This document shows positions 1 to 7,524 of a DNA stretch of 18,673 bases, one piece after another. The translations under genes were made by a program, and so were the position numbers. The notes under the pieces are model-generated. The model worked only from the letters and a program-made list of their open reading frames with translations. It was not told the DNA's origin and ran no database searches. The DNA lies in NCBI GenBank assembly GCA_028869725.1, contig JAGWRJ010000857.1, forward strand, positions 1 to 18,673, in the 5' to 3' direction. Origin of the DNA: Alphaproteobacteria bacterium. GTDB lineage: Bacteria > Pseudomonadota > Alphaproteobacteria > Micropepsales > Micropepsaceae. Positions within the stretch are counted from its first letter, which is position 1. Every line of letters begins with the position of its first letter.

Positions 1-68
1 ATGACTTCGCCCGCACGGTCGGCAAGACGGTGGGCAAATTCAATCGTGCGTGGATCGAGCTCGGCCAT
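1..68 (-). CDS. HisN/inositol-monophosphatase-like protein, N-terminal fragment
   Basis: Only the first 22 codons lie in the window; the gene runs off the left edge. The minus strand reads MAELDPRTIEFAHRLADRAG and then EV. This resembles the start of alphaproteobacterial HisN-type histidinol-phosphatases of the inositol monophosphatase family, where a short leader is followed by an FA-x-LAD-x-AGE-I helix. Such enzymes are metal-dependent phosphatases that act on histidinol phosphate or inositol phosphates in the cytoplasm. No catalytic motif (DPIDGT etc.) is visible because those lie outside. A weak purine stretch (CGAGAC) precedes the ATG. The gene is divergent from the short-chain dehydrogenase at 119, with 50 bp between the starts. 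The assignment rests on N-terminal similarity alone; any other protein of this fold is possible. Confidence 0.5.
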   Translation of the reverse strand, partial: MAELDPRTIEFAHRLADRAGEV

Positions 69-118
69 CGTCTCGGTGTAGGATGGCTGCCGCAGCAACA
101 CAACAGGGCACGAGCCAT

Positions 119-976
119 ATGCAGAGCGTCGTAGTGACCGGAGTGACCAGCGGTATCGGGTGGGGGTGCGCCAAGGTACTGCTGGAGAAGGGCTTTCGTG
201 TGTTCGGCAGCGTCCGCAATGAAGCTGACGCGACGCGTCTGCGTGCCCAGTGGGGCGAGCGTTTCGAACCCCTGCTGTTTGACGTGACCGCCCAGGATGA
301 GGTCATGGCGGCGGCACAAAAGGTCAAGGCGGTCCTCGGCAGCGACCTATTGTTCGGACTTGTCAACAATGCAGGAATCGCAGTGCCTGGGCCTCTTCTC
401 TATCTGCCCATTGCGGACTTTCGTCACCAGCTCGAGGTCAATGTGGTGGGGCAGCTGATCGTCACCCAGGCCTTTGCGCCGCTGTGCGGGGCAGAGCCCG
501 ACGGGCCGTCGCGCAAGGGACGTATTGTCAACATCACCTCTGTCGGCGGCACGAGCGCCTCGCCATTTGTCGGTGCCTATAACAGCTCGAAATTCGCATT
601 CGAAGGCTTGAGTGAAGCCTTGCGGCGCGAACTGATGCTGTTCGGTGTCGACGTCATCGTCGTCGCGCCCGGAGCGGTGAAAACCCCGATCTGGGACAAG
701 GCGGAAGCCATCGATGTGGCAGCGTATGAACGCACGGTCTATGGACCGTCCCTGCGCAAGGTCCGCGAACTGATGCTGCAGATGGGGCGCAGCGGCTTGC
801 CGCCTGAAGCGATCGGCCAGGCAGTGCACCGGGCCCTGACTGCCCGTGCACCCAGGGCGCGCTATGTGATAACGCCCGATCCGGTGCAGAACGTCGTCGT
901 CAATACGTTTCCGCGCCGGCTGGTCGACCGCATCATTGCACGCCGGCTGGGACTTGCCCGCAAGGTTCAGGCCTGA
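119..976 (+). CDS. Short-chain dehydrogenase/reductase (classical SDR)
   Basis: Cytoplasmic NAD(P)-dependent oxidoreductase of 285 aa, the usual classical-SDR length. The Rossmann motif TGVTSGIG is at residues 7-14 and NNAG at 83-86. The catalytic tetrad is N108, S141 (in NITSVGG), Y154 and K158 (YNSSK), with the standard 13-residue Ser-Tyr spacing. The APGAVKTP motif is at 183-190. I chose the ATG at 119 because the cofactor motif then starts at residue 7. In-frame starts at 50 and 83 would add an unlike-SDR Arg/Ala-rich leader, and 83 has no properly spaced ribosome site. An AGGG lies 10 nt before 119. The look is of the retinol-/17-beta-hydroxysteroid-dehydrogenase-like SDRs acting on lipid alcohols or ketones, but the substrate cannot be read. 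Its end overlaps the typA end by 10 nt. Confidence 0.88.
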   Translation: MQSVVVTGVTSGIGWGCAKVLLEKGFRVFGSVRNEADATRLRAQWGERFEPLLFDVTAQDEVMAAAQKVKAVLGSDLLFGLVNNAGIAVPGPLLYLPIADFRHQLEVNVVGQLIVTQAFAPLCGAEPDGPSRKGRIVNITSVGGTSASPFVGAYNSSKFAFEGLSEALRRELMLFGVDVIVVAPGAVKTPIWDKAEAIDVAAYERTVYGPSLRKVRELMLQMGRSGLPPEAIGQAVHRALTARAPRARYVITPDPVQNVVVNTFPRRLVDRIIARRLGLARKVQA

Positions 977-2799
977 TCGGTATCGATACGTGCGCGCCGG
1001 CGCAGATGCGGCAACAGCTCGCGCTTGCGCAGACGTATCGACTGGGGCGTAACCTCGACCAGTTCGTCGTCTTCAATATAGGCTATCGCCTGCTCGAGCG
1101 TGAGCGGGACGATCGGTGTCAGACGCACCGCTTCATCTTTGGAGGTGGTGCGGATATTGGTCAGCTGCTTGGCCTTTAGCGGGTTGACGTCCAGATCATT
1201 GTCCTTGGCGTTCTCGCCGATGATCATGCCCTGATAGACCTTGGTGCCGGGGCCGATGAAGAGCCGTCCCCGTTCTTCCAGATACCAGAGTGCATACGCC
1301 ACCGCTTCGCCGTCGCCTGTGGAAATGAGGACGCCGTTGCGCCGGCCCTCGATTGGTCCTTTGTGCGGAGCGTAGTCGTGAAACATGCGGTTCATGACCC
1401 CGGTGCCGCGCGTGTCGGTCAGGAACTCGCCGTGATAGCCGATCAGCCCGCGGGCCGGTGCCAGAAAGGTCAGACGGGTCTTGCCCGCACCCATCGGGCG
1501 CATGTCCTGCAGTTCGCCCTTGCGCAGGCTGATTTTTTCGATGACGACCCCGGTGTAGGGATCATCGACATCGACGGTCACTTCTTCGATCGGCTCCAGC
1601 CGCTCACCGGTATTTTCGTCACGCTGGAACAGGACCCGTGGCCGCGAGATCGACAGTTCAAAGCCTTCACGTCGCATCGTCTCTATGAGGACTCCGAGCT
1701 GCAGTTCGCCCCGTCCGGCAACCTCAAACGTGCCTTCACCGGTTTCACGAAGGTGTATGGCGACATTGCCTTCAGCCTCACGCAGCAGCCGTTCGCGGAT
1801 CACTCGGCTCTGCACCTTGTCGCCTTCCCGCCCTGCCAGGGGGGAATCATTGACCGCAAGCGTAATGGCCAGTGTCGGCGGATCGATCGGATTGGCGGCA
1901 ATGGGGGTATTGACCTGCACGTCGCACAGCGTGTCGGCCACGGTTGCGATCTGAAGACCTGCAATCGCAATGATATCGCCTGCACTGGCATGCACCACCG
2001 GTACGCGGGCCAGTCCCCGAAAGGCAAGCAACTTGGTGGCACGCGCCCGTTCCAGTTCCTCGCCAGCGCGATTGAGCACCTTGATGACCCGGTTGACGTT
2101 GATTTCGCCGGACTCGATGCGTCCGGTCAGAATGCGTCCAAGGTAGGGATCTGACTCGATAGTGGTGACCAGCATCTGAAACGGATGCTCTGGTCCTGCA
2201 AGCGCAACCGGCTTGGGCGGCGGAACATCGTCCACGATCCGCCGGAAAAGGGGCGACAGGTCCTCGCGCGGCTGCGAAAGCTCATCGACAGCCCAGCCGG
2301 ATCGTCCCGATGCATAGAGCACGTGGAAGTCGAGCTGATCGTCATTGGCCTCCAGCGCGAGAAAGAGGTCGAAGATGTTCTCAAGCGTTTCCTCGGGCTG
2401 GGCGTCCTGGCGGTCGATCTTGTTGATGACGACAATCGGCTTCAGGCCAAGCTTGAGCGCTTTGGAGAGAACAAACTTTGTCTGTGGCATCACGCTTTCG
2501 GCAGCATCGACCAGAAGTACGACACCGTCGACCATCGACAGAATACGCTCCACCTCGCCGCCAAAATCGGCGTGGCCCGGCGTATCCACGATATTGATGC
2601 GCACGCCATTCCATTCCACCGAGGTGCACTTGGCCAGGATGGTGATGCCACGTTCACGCTCCAGATCGTTGGAATCCATCGCGCGCTCGGCCATGTGCTG
2701 GTTTTCGCGCACTGATCCGGACTGCTTGAGCAGCTGATCCACGAGAGTGGTTTTGCCATGATCAACATGGGCGATAATGGCAATATTACGCAGATCCAT
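967..2799 (-). CDS. typA: Ribosome-associated GTPase TypA/BipA
   Basis: Translational GTPase of the EF-G/LepA class that binds ribosomes and supports 50S assembly and growth under stress, including cold (family knowledge). The protein is 610 aa, close to E. coli BipA (607). The G1 P-loop AHVDHGKT is at residues 10-17 and the switch-I RERGITI at 48-54. DTPGH (G3) is at 72-76 and NKID (G4) at 126-129. The C-terminal half contains the BipA-typical runs GRGELQLGVLIETMRREGFE and RGLIGYHGEF, and a basic tail. I chose the ATG at 2799 because MDLRNIAIIAHVDHGKTT is the canonical family start; the upstream extension to 2958 is low-complexity. No clear Shine-Dalgarno precedes it. A promoter-like pair lies about 30-65 nt upstream. 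The gene is single, and its 3' end overlaps the SDR gene tail-to-tail. Confidence 0.96.
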   Translation of the reverse strand: MDLRNIAIIAHVDHGKTTLVDQLLKQSGSVRENQHMAERAMDSNDLERERGITILAKCTSVEWNGVRINIVDTPGHADFGGEVERILSMVDGVVLLVDAAESVMPQTKFVLSKALKLGLKPIVVINKIDRQDAQPEETLENIFDLFLALEANDDQLDFHVLYASGRSGWAVDELSQPREDLSPLFRRIVDDVPPPKPVALAGPEHPFQMLVTTIESDPYLGRILTGRIESGEINVNRVIKVLNRAGEELERARATKLLAFRGLARVPVVHASAGDIIAIAGLQIATVADTLCDVQVNTPIAANPIDPPTLAITLAVNDSPLAGREGDKVQSRVIRERLLREAEGNVAIHLRETGEGTFEVAGRGELQLGVLIETMRREGFELSISRPRVLFQRDENTGERLEPIEEVTVDVDDPYTGVVIEKISLRKGELQDMRPMGAGKTRLTFLAPARGLIGYHGEFLTDTRGTGVMNRMFHDYAPHKGPIEGRRNGVLISTGDGEAVAYALWYLEERGRLFIGPGTKVYQGMIIGENAKDNDLDVNPLKAKQLTNIRTTSKDEAVRLTPIVPLTLEQAIAYIEDDELVEVTPQSIRLRKRELLPHLRRRARIDTDQA

Positions 2800-2835
2800 A
2801 GGTCGGGTGTGCTTTCGCGCTTGCAATCGGCGGCG

Positions 2836-2864
2836 CTTATAGACGGCCGCCACGTACACCGCAA
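2836..2864 (-). promoter_or_regulatory. Putative sigma-70 promoter of typA
   Basis: Reading the minus strand, TTGCGG (2864-2859) is followed after exactly 17 nt by TATAAG (2841-2836). The -10 matches TATAAT at 5 of 6 positions and the -35 keeps the TTG. The start point would fall near 2829, giving a leader of about 30 nt before the typA ATG at 2799. Seen by eye only. Confidence 0.5.
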
Positions 2865-2874
2865 TCAGCCTTGT

Positions 2875-2889
2875 CGGAACCAGGTTCCG
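2875..2889. promoter_or_regulatory. Perfect inverted repeat upstream of the typA promoter (possible operator)
   Basis: CGGAACC-A-GGTTCCG is a perfect 7-1-7 inverted repeat. It lies just upstream (11 nt) of the proposed typA -35 box and about 250 bp before the efflux operon start. The symmetry suits a dimeric DNA-binding protein; no regulator can be named from it. Confidence 0.35.
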
Positions 2890-2971
2890 CGGAGGCTGCC
2901 TGTGGCGCGGCCATGGGGGAGGCGGCCATCCTGGCGCAGGCGGGGCGTGGCAGATCACCTTCCGGTGAGGG

Positions 2972-3020
2972 TTGTCACGAACGAGTCACAAAATGTGCAC
3001 TTTCTGTCTCAAACTGTCTT
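2972..3020. promoter_or_regulatory. Helically phased CTGTCAC-like half-sites (Pho-box-like) before the efflux operon
   Basis: Heptamers TTGTCAC (2972), GAGTCAC (2983), CTGTCTC (3004) and CTGTCTT (3014) start 11, 21 and 10 nt apart, that is one or two helical turns. The first pair has the 7+4+7 layout of a Pho box (consensus half-site CTGTCAT/C). OmpR/PhoB-family response regulators bind such direct repeats, and the mdtABC pumps of enterics answer to BaeR/CpxR of that family. The array ends about 120 nt before the MFP start. Which regulator binds is inference. Confidence 0.4.
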
Positions 3021-3036
3021 AGAGGGATGAGAAACG

Positions 3037-3052
3037 CTGGCAAGCTTGCCAG
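3037..3052. promoter_or_regulatory. Perfect 16-bp palindrome before the efflux operon (possible operator)
   Basis: CTGGCAAGCTTGCCAG is a perfect 16-bp palindrome with no spacer. It is 90 nt upstream of the chosen MFP start and directly downstream of the direct-repeat array. TetR- or MarR-type repressors often bind such dyads in efflux promoters, but no such regulator gene is in the window. Confidence 0.4.
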
Positions 3053-3142
3053 GGCCTGCCTAGGACGGTGAGCAGCGCTTGGGCGTTGGCCACACCATCC
3101 CTCGCCCCAAAGCCTTGCGCCCGGCCATGTACTGTGAACCCG

Positions 3143-4414
3143 ATGCCCGATCCGCTTAAGTTTCCTCAGCCCAGCTCAGGGCCCGCTGCCGACGTGCACA
3201 GGCCTGAACTCGGTGCGCGGCGCCGACGCCCGATCTTCATAGTTGCGGTCCTCGCGGTTATCGCCGGGCTGGGCCTTCTGCACGTGTTGACCGCACCCAG
3301 GGGGCGCGGCGGCGCTGAAGCACCGCCACCGGTCGAGCTTGGAGGGGTTCAGACCAAAACCCTGACCGTGCGGGTACACACCATCGGCACCATCGTGGCC
3401 AATGCCACGGTCAACGTCACGTCGCAGGTCGCCGGTCAGCTCATGAGGGCCAACTTCACGGAAGGGCAGATTGTACGCAAAGGCAGCGTCCTCTTCGAAC
3501 TCGATCGGCGTCCCTTTGAGGCGGCGCTCCAACAGGCCAGGGCCGACCTGGCTCGGGATGAGGCACAGCTCATTGCCGCCAAACGCGACGAGACACGCTA
3601 TGCCTCGCTTTTTGCCCAAAATGCCATTTCGGCCCAACAGCGTGACCAGTACACCGCCCAGGCCGGCGCGCTCGCCGGTACGGTCAAGGCCGACGAGGCA
3701 GCCGTCGACATTGCCCGGCTCAATCTCGGCTACGCCTCAATCCGCTCGCCCATCACCGGCAAGACCGGACCGATCCTGATCCAGCCGGGCAACCTCGTGA
3801 AAGCCAATGACACGAACCCGCTCGTTGTCGTTACCCAGATTGAACCGATCAAGGTTTCCTTCTTTCTGCCCCAGTCTGATCTTGGACGTATCGAGCGCCA
3901 GATGGCAGAGCATCGGCTGGTGGCGGAGGTCAGCCGTCATGGCAGCAAGCATGTAAAGTCGGCGCTCGTCGATTTTGTCGGCAACCAGGTCAACAATCAG
4001 ACGGGCACGATCGAGCTCAGGGCGACATTTGCCAATCGCGACGCCCGTCTTGTTCCAGGCGAACTGGTCGATGTCACGGTTGCTCTAAAGCAGCTCAGGA
4101 ATGCCACGGTGGTACCCAGTCTCGCCGTGAATATCGGTCCAAGCGGCCACTACGTATACGTGGTCGGCGCACAGCACTTCGCGCACAAGGTTTCCGTCCA
4201 CCTGCGCTATGATAACGGTATGCTGGCCGCCGTGCGTGGTCATCTGGTTCCCGGGATGAAGGTGATTACGGTCGGACAGCTGCGTGTCATACCCGGGCAC
4301 AAGGTGGAGGTGACAGCGCGTACGGGCGCTGCCGCACCCGATGTCGCCTCCAGAAGTTCTGGTACCCTGACCCCGGGAGCCAACAGCAATCCGGCACGGC
4401 AGCCTGCGCCATGA
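3143..4414 (+). CDS. RND efflux membrane-fusion (periplasmic adaptor) protein, MdtA-like
   Basis: Adaptor that bridges an inner-membrane RND pump to an outer-membrane channel; 423 aa from the ATG at 3143. A short Pro-rich cytoplasmic N-terminus and an RRRR cluster precede one membrane anchor at residues about 31-50. Then come the first half of the lipoyl domain (VNVTSQVAGQLMRANFTEGQ and what follows), an alpha-hairpin rich in Ala/Gln/Asp, and the second lipoyl half with the MdtA-like IRSPITGKTGPI. The beta-barrel and membrane-proximal domains follow, and a Pro/Thr/Ser tail closes the protein. A GTG at 3068 could extend the frame, but that leader (Pro- and Cys-containing) looks noncoding. The stop overlaps the permease ATG as ATGA, which points to translational coupling. 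No outer-membrane factor gene follows, so a TolC-like protein encoded elsewhere is presumably used. Confidence 0.92.
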   Translation: MPDPLKFPQPSSGPAADVHRPELGARRRRPIFIVAVLAVIAGLGLLHVLTAPRGRGGAEAPPPVELGGVQTKTLTVRVHTIGTIVANATVNVTSQVAGQLMRANFTEGQIVRKGSVLFELDRRPFEAALQQARADLARDEAQLIAAKRDETRYASLFAQNAISAQQRDQYTAQAGALAGTVKADEAAVDIARLNLGYASIRSPITGKTGPILIQPGNLVKANDTNPLVVVTQIEPIKVSFFLPQSDLGRIERQMAEHRLVAEVSRHGSKHVKSALVDFVGNQVNNQTGTIELRATFANRDARLVPGELVDVTVALKQLRNATVVPSLAVNIGPSGHYVYVVGAQHFAHKVSVHLRYDNGMLAAVRGHLVPGMKVITVGQLRVIPGHKVEVTARTGAAAPDVASRSSGTLTPGANSNPARQPAP

Positions 4415-7400
4415 ACATTTCGGAGCCGTTCATCCGGCGGACGGTGATGACCACGCTGGTGATGGTCGCACTCGTCATCTTCGGTCTGTTCGGCTACATC
4501 GGCCTTCCGGTCAGCGACCTACCGAATGTCGACTTTCCCACCGTCGTAGTCAGCGCCAATTTGCCCGGCGCGGACCCTGACACCATGGCCAGTGCGGTTG
4601 CCACCCCGCTCGAAGGCGAACTGTCCACCATCGCCGGGATCTCGTCGATGACCTCGACGAGTACGCAGAGCCAGACCGAGATCGTCATCCAGTTCGATCT
4701 CAGCCGCAACATCGACGCCGCTGCGCAGGACGTGCAGTCAGCCGTATCAGCGACGCTGGGACGCCTCCCGCACAACATGCCCAATCCGCCGACAATCCAT
4801 AAGGAAAATCCAGCGGATGCCCCCATCATGTATCTGGCTGTCACCTCCGATACCATGCCGCTGTCTGAGGTCGACAAATTCGCCGAATCCCTGCTCGCAC
4901 GCGAGATTTCGACGCTGAACGGTGTTGCGCAGGTCAATATCTATGGCCAGCAGAAATATGCCGTCCGCATTCAGGCGGATCCGGACGAGCTGGCAGCGCG
5001 CGGCATCGGCATCGATCAGGTCGCCAGCGCAGCTGCCGACGCCAATTCAAATGCGGCCACCGGCTCGCTGAACGGGCCGCGCACGGCCGAAGTCATCCAC
5101 GCCAATGGCCAATTGACCGATGCCCGGCAGTTTGCGCGCCAGATCATCGCCTATCGGAATGGAGCACCGGTGCGCATCGGCGATGTCGCCCGCGTACTCA
5201 ACAGTGTCCAGGACACCCGCCAGGCAAGCTGGGAGAATGGCAAGCCGGCAATTCTTCTGGCGATCCAGCGACAGCCCGGGGCCAACACCATCCAGGTCGT
5301 CAATGATATCCGTAACGTACTTCCGCGCTTTGAACGGCAGGTTCCTCCTGGCATCCATCTGATGGTGCACTTTGATCGCAGCCAGGCGATCCGCGCATCC
5401 GTCAACGACGTCCAAATGACGCTCGGCATTGCAGCAGTGCTGGTGGTGCTCGTCATCTTTGTCTTTCTGCGCTCGGTTTCAGCCACCTTCATCCCTTCTC
5501 TGGCATTGCCGATTGCTGTCATCGGTACCTTCGCCGGTATGGCCTATTTCGACTTCAGCCTCGACAACCTGTCCCTCATGGCGCTGACGCTGTCCGTTGG
5601 CTTTGTCGTGGATGATGCAATCGTCATGCTCGAGAATATCGTGCGCCACATCGAGATGGGCGAGGATCCCCATACCGCTTCGCTTAATGGCTCGCGCGAA
5701 ATTGCCTTTACAATTCTGTCCATGACCGCATCCCTGGTTGCGGTGTTCATTCCCCTGATGTTCATGGGTGGCATTGTCGGACGCCTGTTGCATGAGTTTG
5801 CCGTTACCATCGTACTGGCAATCGTGTTTTCCGGGATTGTGTCAGTCACGCTGACGCCGATGCTCTGCAGCCGCATTCTACGCGCAGAAGAGGGCCTTCA
5901 CGGCAGCAGCTTTTATCGCCTCAGCGAGGCTGCCTTTACGAGACTTCATGATGGGTACCGATGGTCGCTCGACTGGGCCATGCGCCATCACCGCACGACA
6001 TTCGGGTTGTTTCTGCTCAGTATTGCCGCCACGGTTTTCATGTTCCGTATCATCCCGATGGACTTCATTCCGGCGGCGGACAACAGTGCGATCGGAATAT
6101 TTACAAAGGCGCGCACCGGCACCTCGTTCGATCAGATGGTCAAGTACCAGAGAAAGGTGGCAGCGATTGTCAATGCAGATCCCGCGGTGATGGCGGCGAT
6201 GTCATCGGTCGGCTCAGGAGGCTCAAGTGCCGGCGTGAATACCGGTCGCATATTTGTGCATCTGGTGCCGCCCAGTCAGCGCAGTCGATCGGTCGATGAT
6301 ATCATTTCCGAGTGGCGGCCCAAGTTTGCCAGGATTCCCGGGATTGAGGTCTTCACCGCCAATCCGCCCAGTCTGCACATAGGCGGGCACTCTACCAACT
6401 CAACTTACCAGTACACGCTGCAAGGGCTTGATCTCGACCAGCTTGCCAAATACGCCAACCGCCTGGTTGACATTCTCTCCCGTACACGGGGCTTTGCCGA
6501 CGTCAACAGCGACCTCGACATGTCCAATCCGACGGTCATGGTCAAGATCGAGCGGGACCGTGCTGCTGCGCTCGGCGTCACCCCGGCACAGATTCAGACT
6601 GCACTGGGCGCAGCCTTTGGCGGCGAGCAGATTTCCCAGATTTATGCACCAACCGACGAATACGAGGTCATCCTCGAGCTGTTGCCCAAATATCAGTCTG
6701 ATCCGTCGGCGTTACAGCGTCTCTACGTGACTTCCAGCAGCGGCACTTTGGTGCCGCTGACGGCGGTGACGAGGATTACCCAAAGTTCAATGCCTCTGGC
6801 CATCAACCACCTCGGAGAGCTGCCGGCGGTGACGGTGTCGTTCAATCTCGAACAAGGTCGGGCTTTGTCCTATGCCGTGTCCGCGATCGATCGGATTACC
6901 AGACACATGAATATGCCACCCACCATCTCCGGCTCATTTCAAGGAACGGCAAAGGCCTTTCAGCAGTCGATGGGTTCGAGCGGGCTTCTGCTGCTCATAG
7001 CGATTATCGTCGTCTACATCGTGCTTGGCATTCTCTACGAAAGCTTCATTCACCCCCTGACAATCCTCTCGGGGCTGCCAGCAGCAGCCGTGGGCGCCCT
7101 GATCACGCTGTGGATATTCAACACGCCGCTCAGCCTTTATGCTTTTGTCGGCATGATCATGCTGATCGGCATCGTGAAGAAAAACGCGATCATGATGATC
7201 GACTTTGCACTGGACCGGCAGCGTAAAGCCAATGTTCCTGCGGCCACGGCCATTTTTGAGGCCAGCCTGGTCCGCTTTCGCCCCATCATGATGACGACCA
7301 TGGCCGCGCTCATGGGGACACTGCCAATTGCCATCGGTCTTGGTGAAGGCTCCGATGCCCGCCGGCCACTCGGCCTTGCCGTGGTCGGCGGCCTGGTTCT

Positions 7401-7503
7401 CAGTCAGCTTCTGACCCTCTACATTACGCCGGTGATCTATGTCTATCTCGACCGGCTCGGCCAGTTGCTGCGTGCACGACCGCTGGCGCAGCCTGCCGAA
7501 TAG
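4411..7503 (+). CDS. RND multidrug efflux permease, MdtB/MdtC type
   Basis: Proton-driven inner-membrane transporter of the HAE1 RND family, 1030 aa, the normal length. The N-terminus strongly recalls MdtB/MdtC: a first helix, then DLPNVDFPTVVVSANLPGAD and MASAVATPLE. Twelve membrane helices and two large periplasmic loops are evident. The proton-relay residues are present: D401-D402 in TM4 (GFVVDDAIVMLENI) and K924 in TM10 (GIVKKNAIMMIDF), equivalent to AcrB D407/D408/K940. MdtB and MdtC normally form a heterotrimer in enterics. Only one permease is encoded here, so a homotrimer is likely. Substrates cannot be read from sequence. The gene is translationally coupled to the adaptor gene and convergent, 21 nt away, with the aldolase-like gene. 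A 14-bp palindrome (7502-7515) covers its stop codon and may serve as a weak end signal. Confidence 0.95.
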   Translation: MNISEPFIRRTVMTTLVMVALVIFGLFGYIGLPVSDLPNVDFPTVVVSANLPGADPDTMASAVATPLEGELSTIAGISSMTSTSTQSQTEIVIQFDLSRNIDAAAQDVQSAVSATLGRLPHNMPNPPTIHKENPADAPIMYLAVTSDTMPLSEVDKFAESLLAREISTLNGVAQVNIYGQQKYAVRIQADPDELAARGIGIDQVASAAADANSNAATGSLNGPRTAEVIHANGQLTDARQFARQIIAYRNGAPVRIGDVARVLNSVQDTRQASWENGKPAILLAIQRQPGANTIQVVNDIRNVLPRFERQVPPGIHLMVHFDRSQAIRASVNDVQMTLGIAAVLVVLVIFVFLRSVSATFIPSLALPIAVIGTFAGMAYFDFSLDNLSLMALTLSVGFVVDDAIVMLENIVRHIEMGEDPHTASLNGSREIAFTILSMTASLVAVFIPLMFMGGIVGRLLHEFAVTIVLAIVFSGIVSVTLTPMLCSRILRAEEGLHGSSFYRLSEAAFTRLHDGYRWSLDWAMRHHRTTFGLFLLSIAATVFMFRIIPMDFIPAADNSAIGIFTKARTGTSFDQMVKYQRKVAAIVNADPAVMAAMSSVGSGGSSAGVNTGRIFVHLVPPSQRSRSVDDIISEWRPKFARIPGIEVFTANPPSLHIGGHSTNSTYQYTLQGLDLDQLAKYANRLVDILSRTRGFADVNSDLDMSNPTVMVKIERDRAAALGVTPAQIQTALGAAFGGEQISQIYAPTDEYEVILELLPKYQSDPSALQRLYVTSSSGTLVPLTAVTRITQSSMPLAINHLGELPAVTVSFNLEQGRALSYAVSAIDRITRHMNMPPTISGSFQGTAKAFQQSMGSSGLLLLIAIIVVYIVLGILYESFIHPLTILSGLPAAAVGALITLWIFNTPLSLYAFVGMIMLIGIVKKNAIMMIDFALDRQRKANVPAATAIFEASLVRFRPIMMTTMAALMGTLPIAIGLGEGSDARRPLGLAVVGGLVLSQLLTLYITPVIYVYLDRLGQLLRARPLAQPAE

Positions 7504-7524
7504 AGCCGCGGCTCTGGGGCAGGA

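Noticed and set aside
40..369. 109-aa minus-strand frame over the start of the SDR gene
   Set aside because: It covers the SDR cofactor motif antisense and conflicts with the HisN-like start at 68.
1363..2154. Long open frame (263 aa) on the plus strand within typA
   Set aside because: It is antisense to the well-conserved GTPase and has no recognisable domain; a GC-rich shadow frame.
2876..2900. GGAAC as an EcfG (general stress) -35 element
   Set aside because: No GTT -10 element at 16-17 nt on either strand.
2758..3030. 90-aa plus-strand frame in the typA/efflux gap
   Set aside because: It begins inside typA on the other strand, is Arg-rich with no family look, and covers the promoter elements.
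3068..3142. GTG start that would lengthen the membrane-fusion protein by 25 residues
   Set aside because: The added residues do not resemble a normal adaptor N-terminus.
7502..7515. AGAGCCGCGGCTCT palindrome over the permease stop as a terminator
   Set aside because: With a usable loop only 5 bp can pair and no T-run follows; noted only as a weak end signal.
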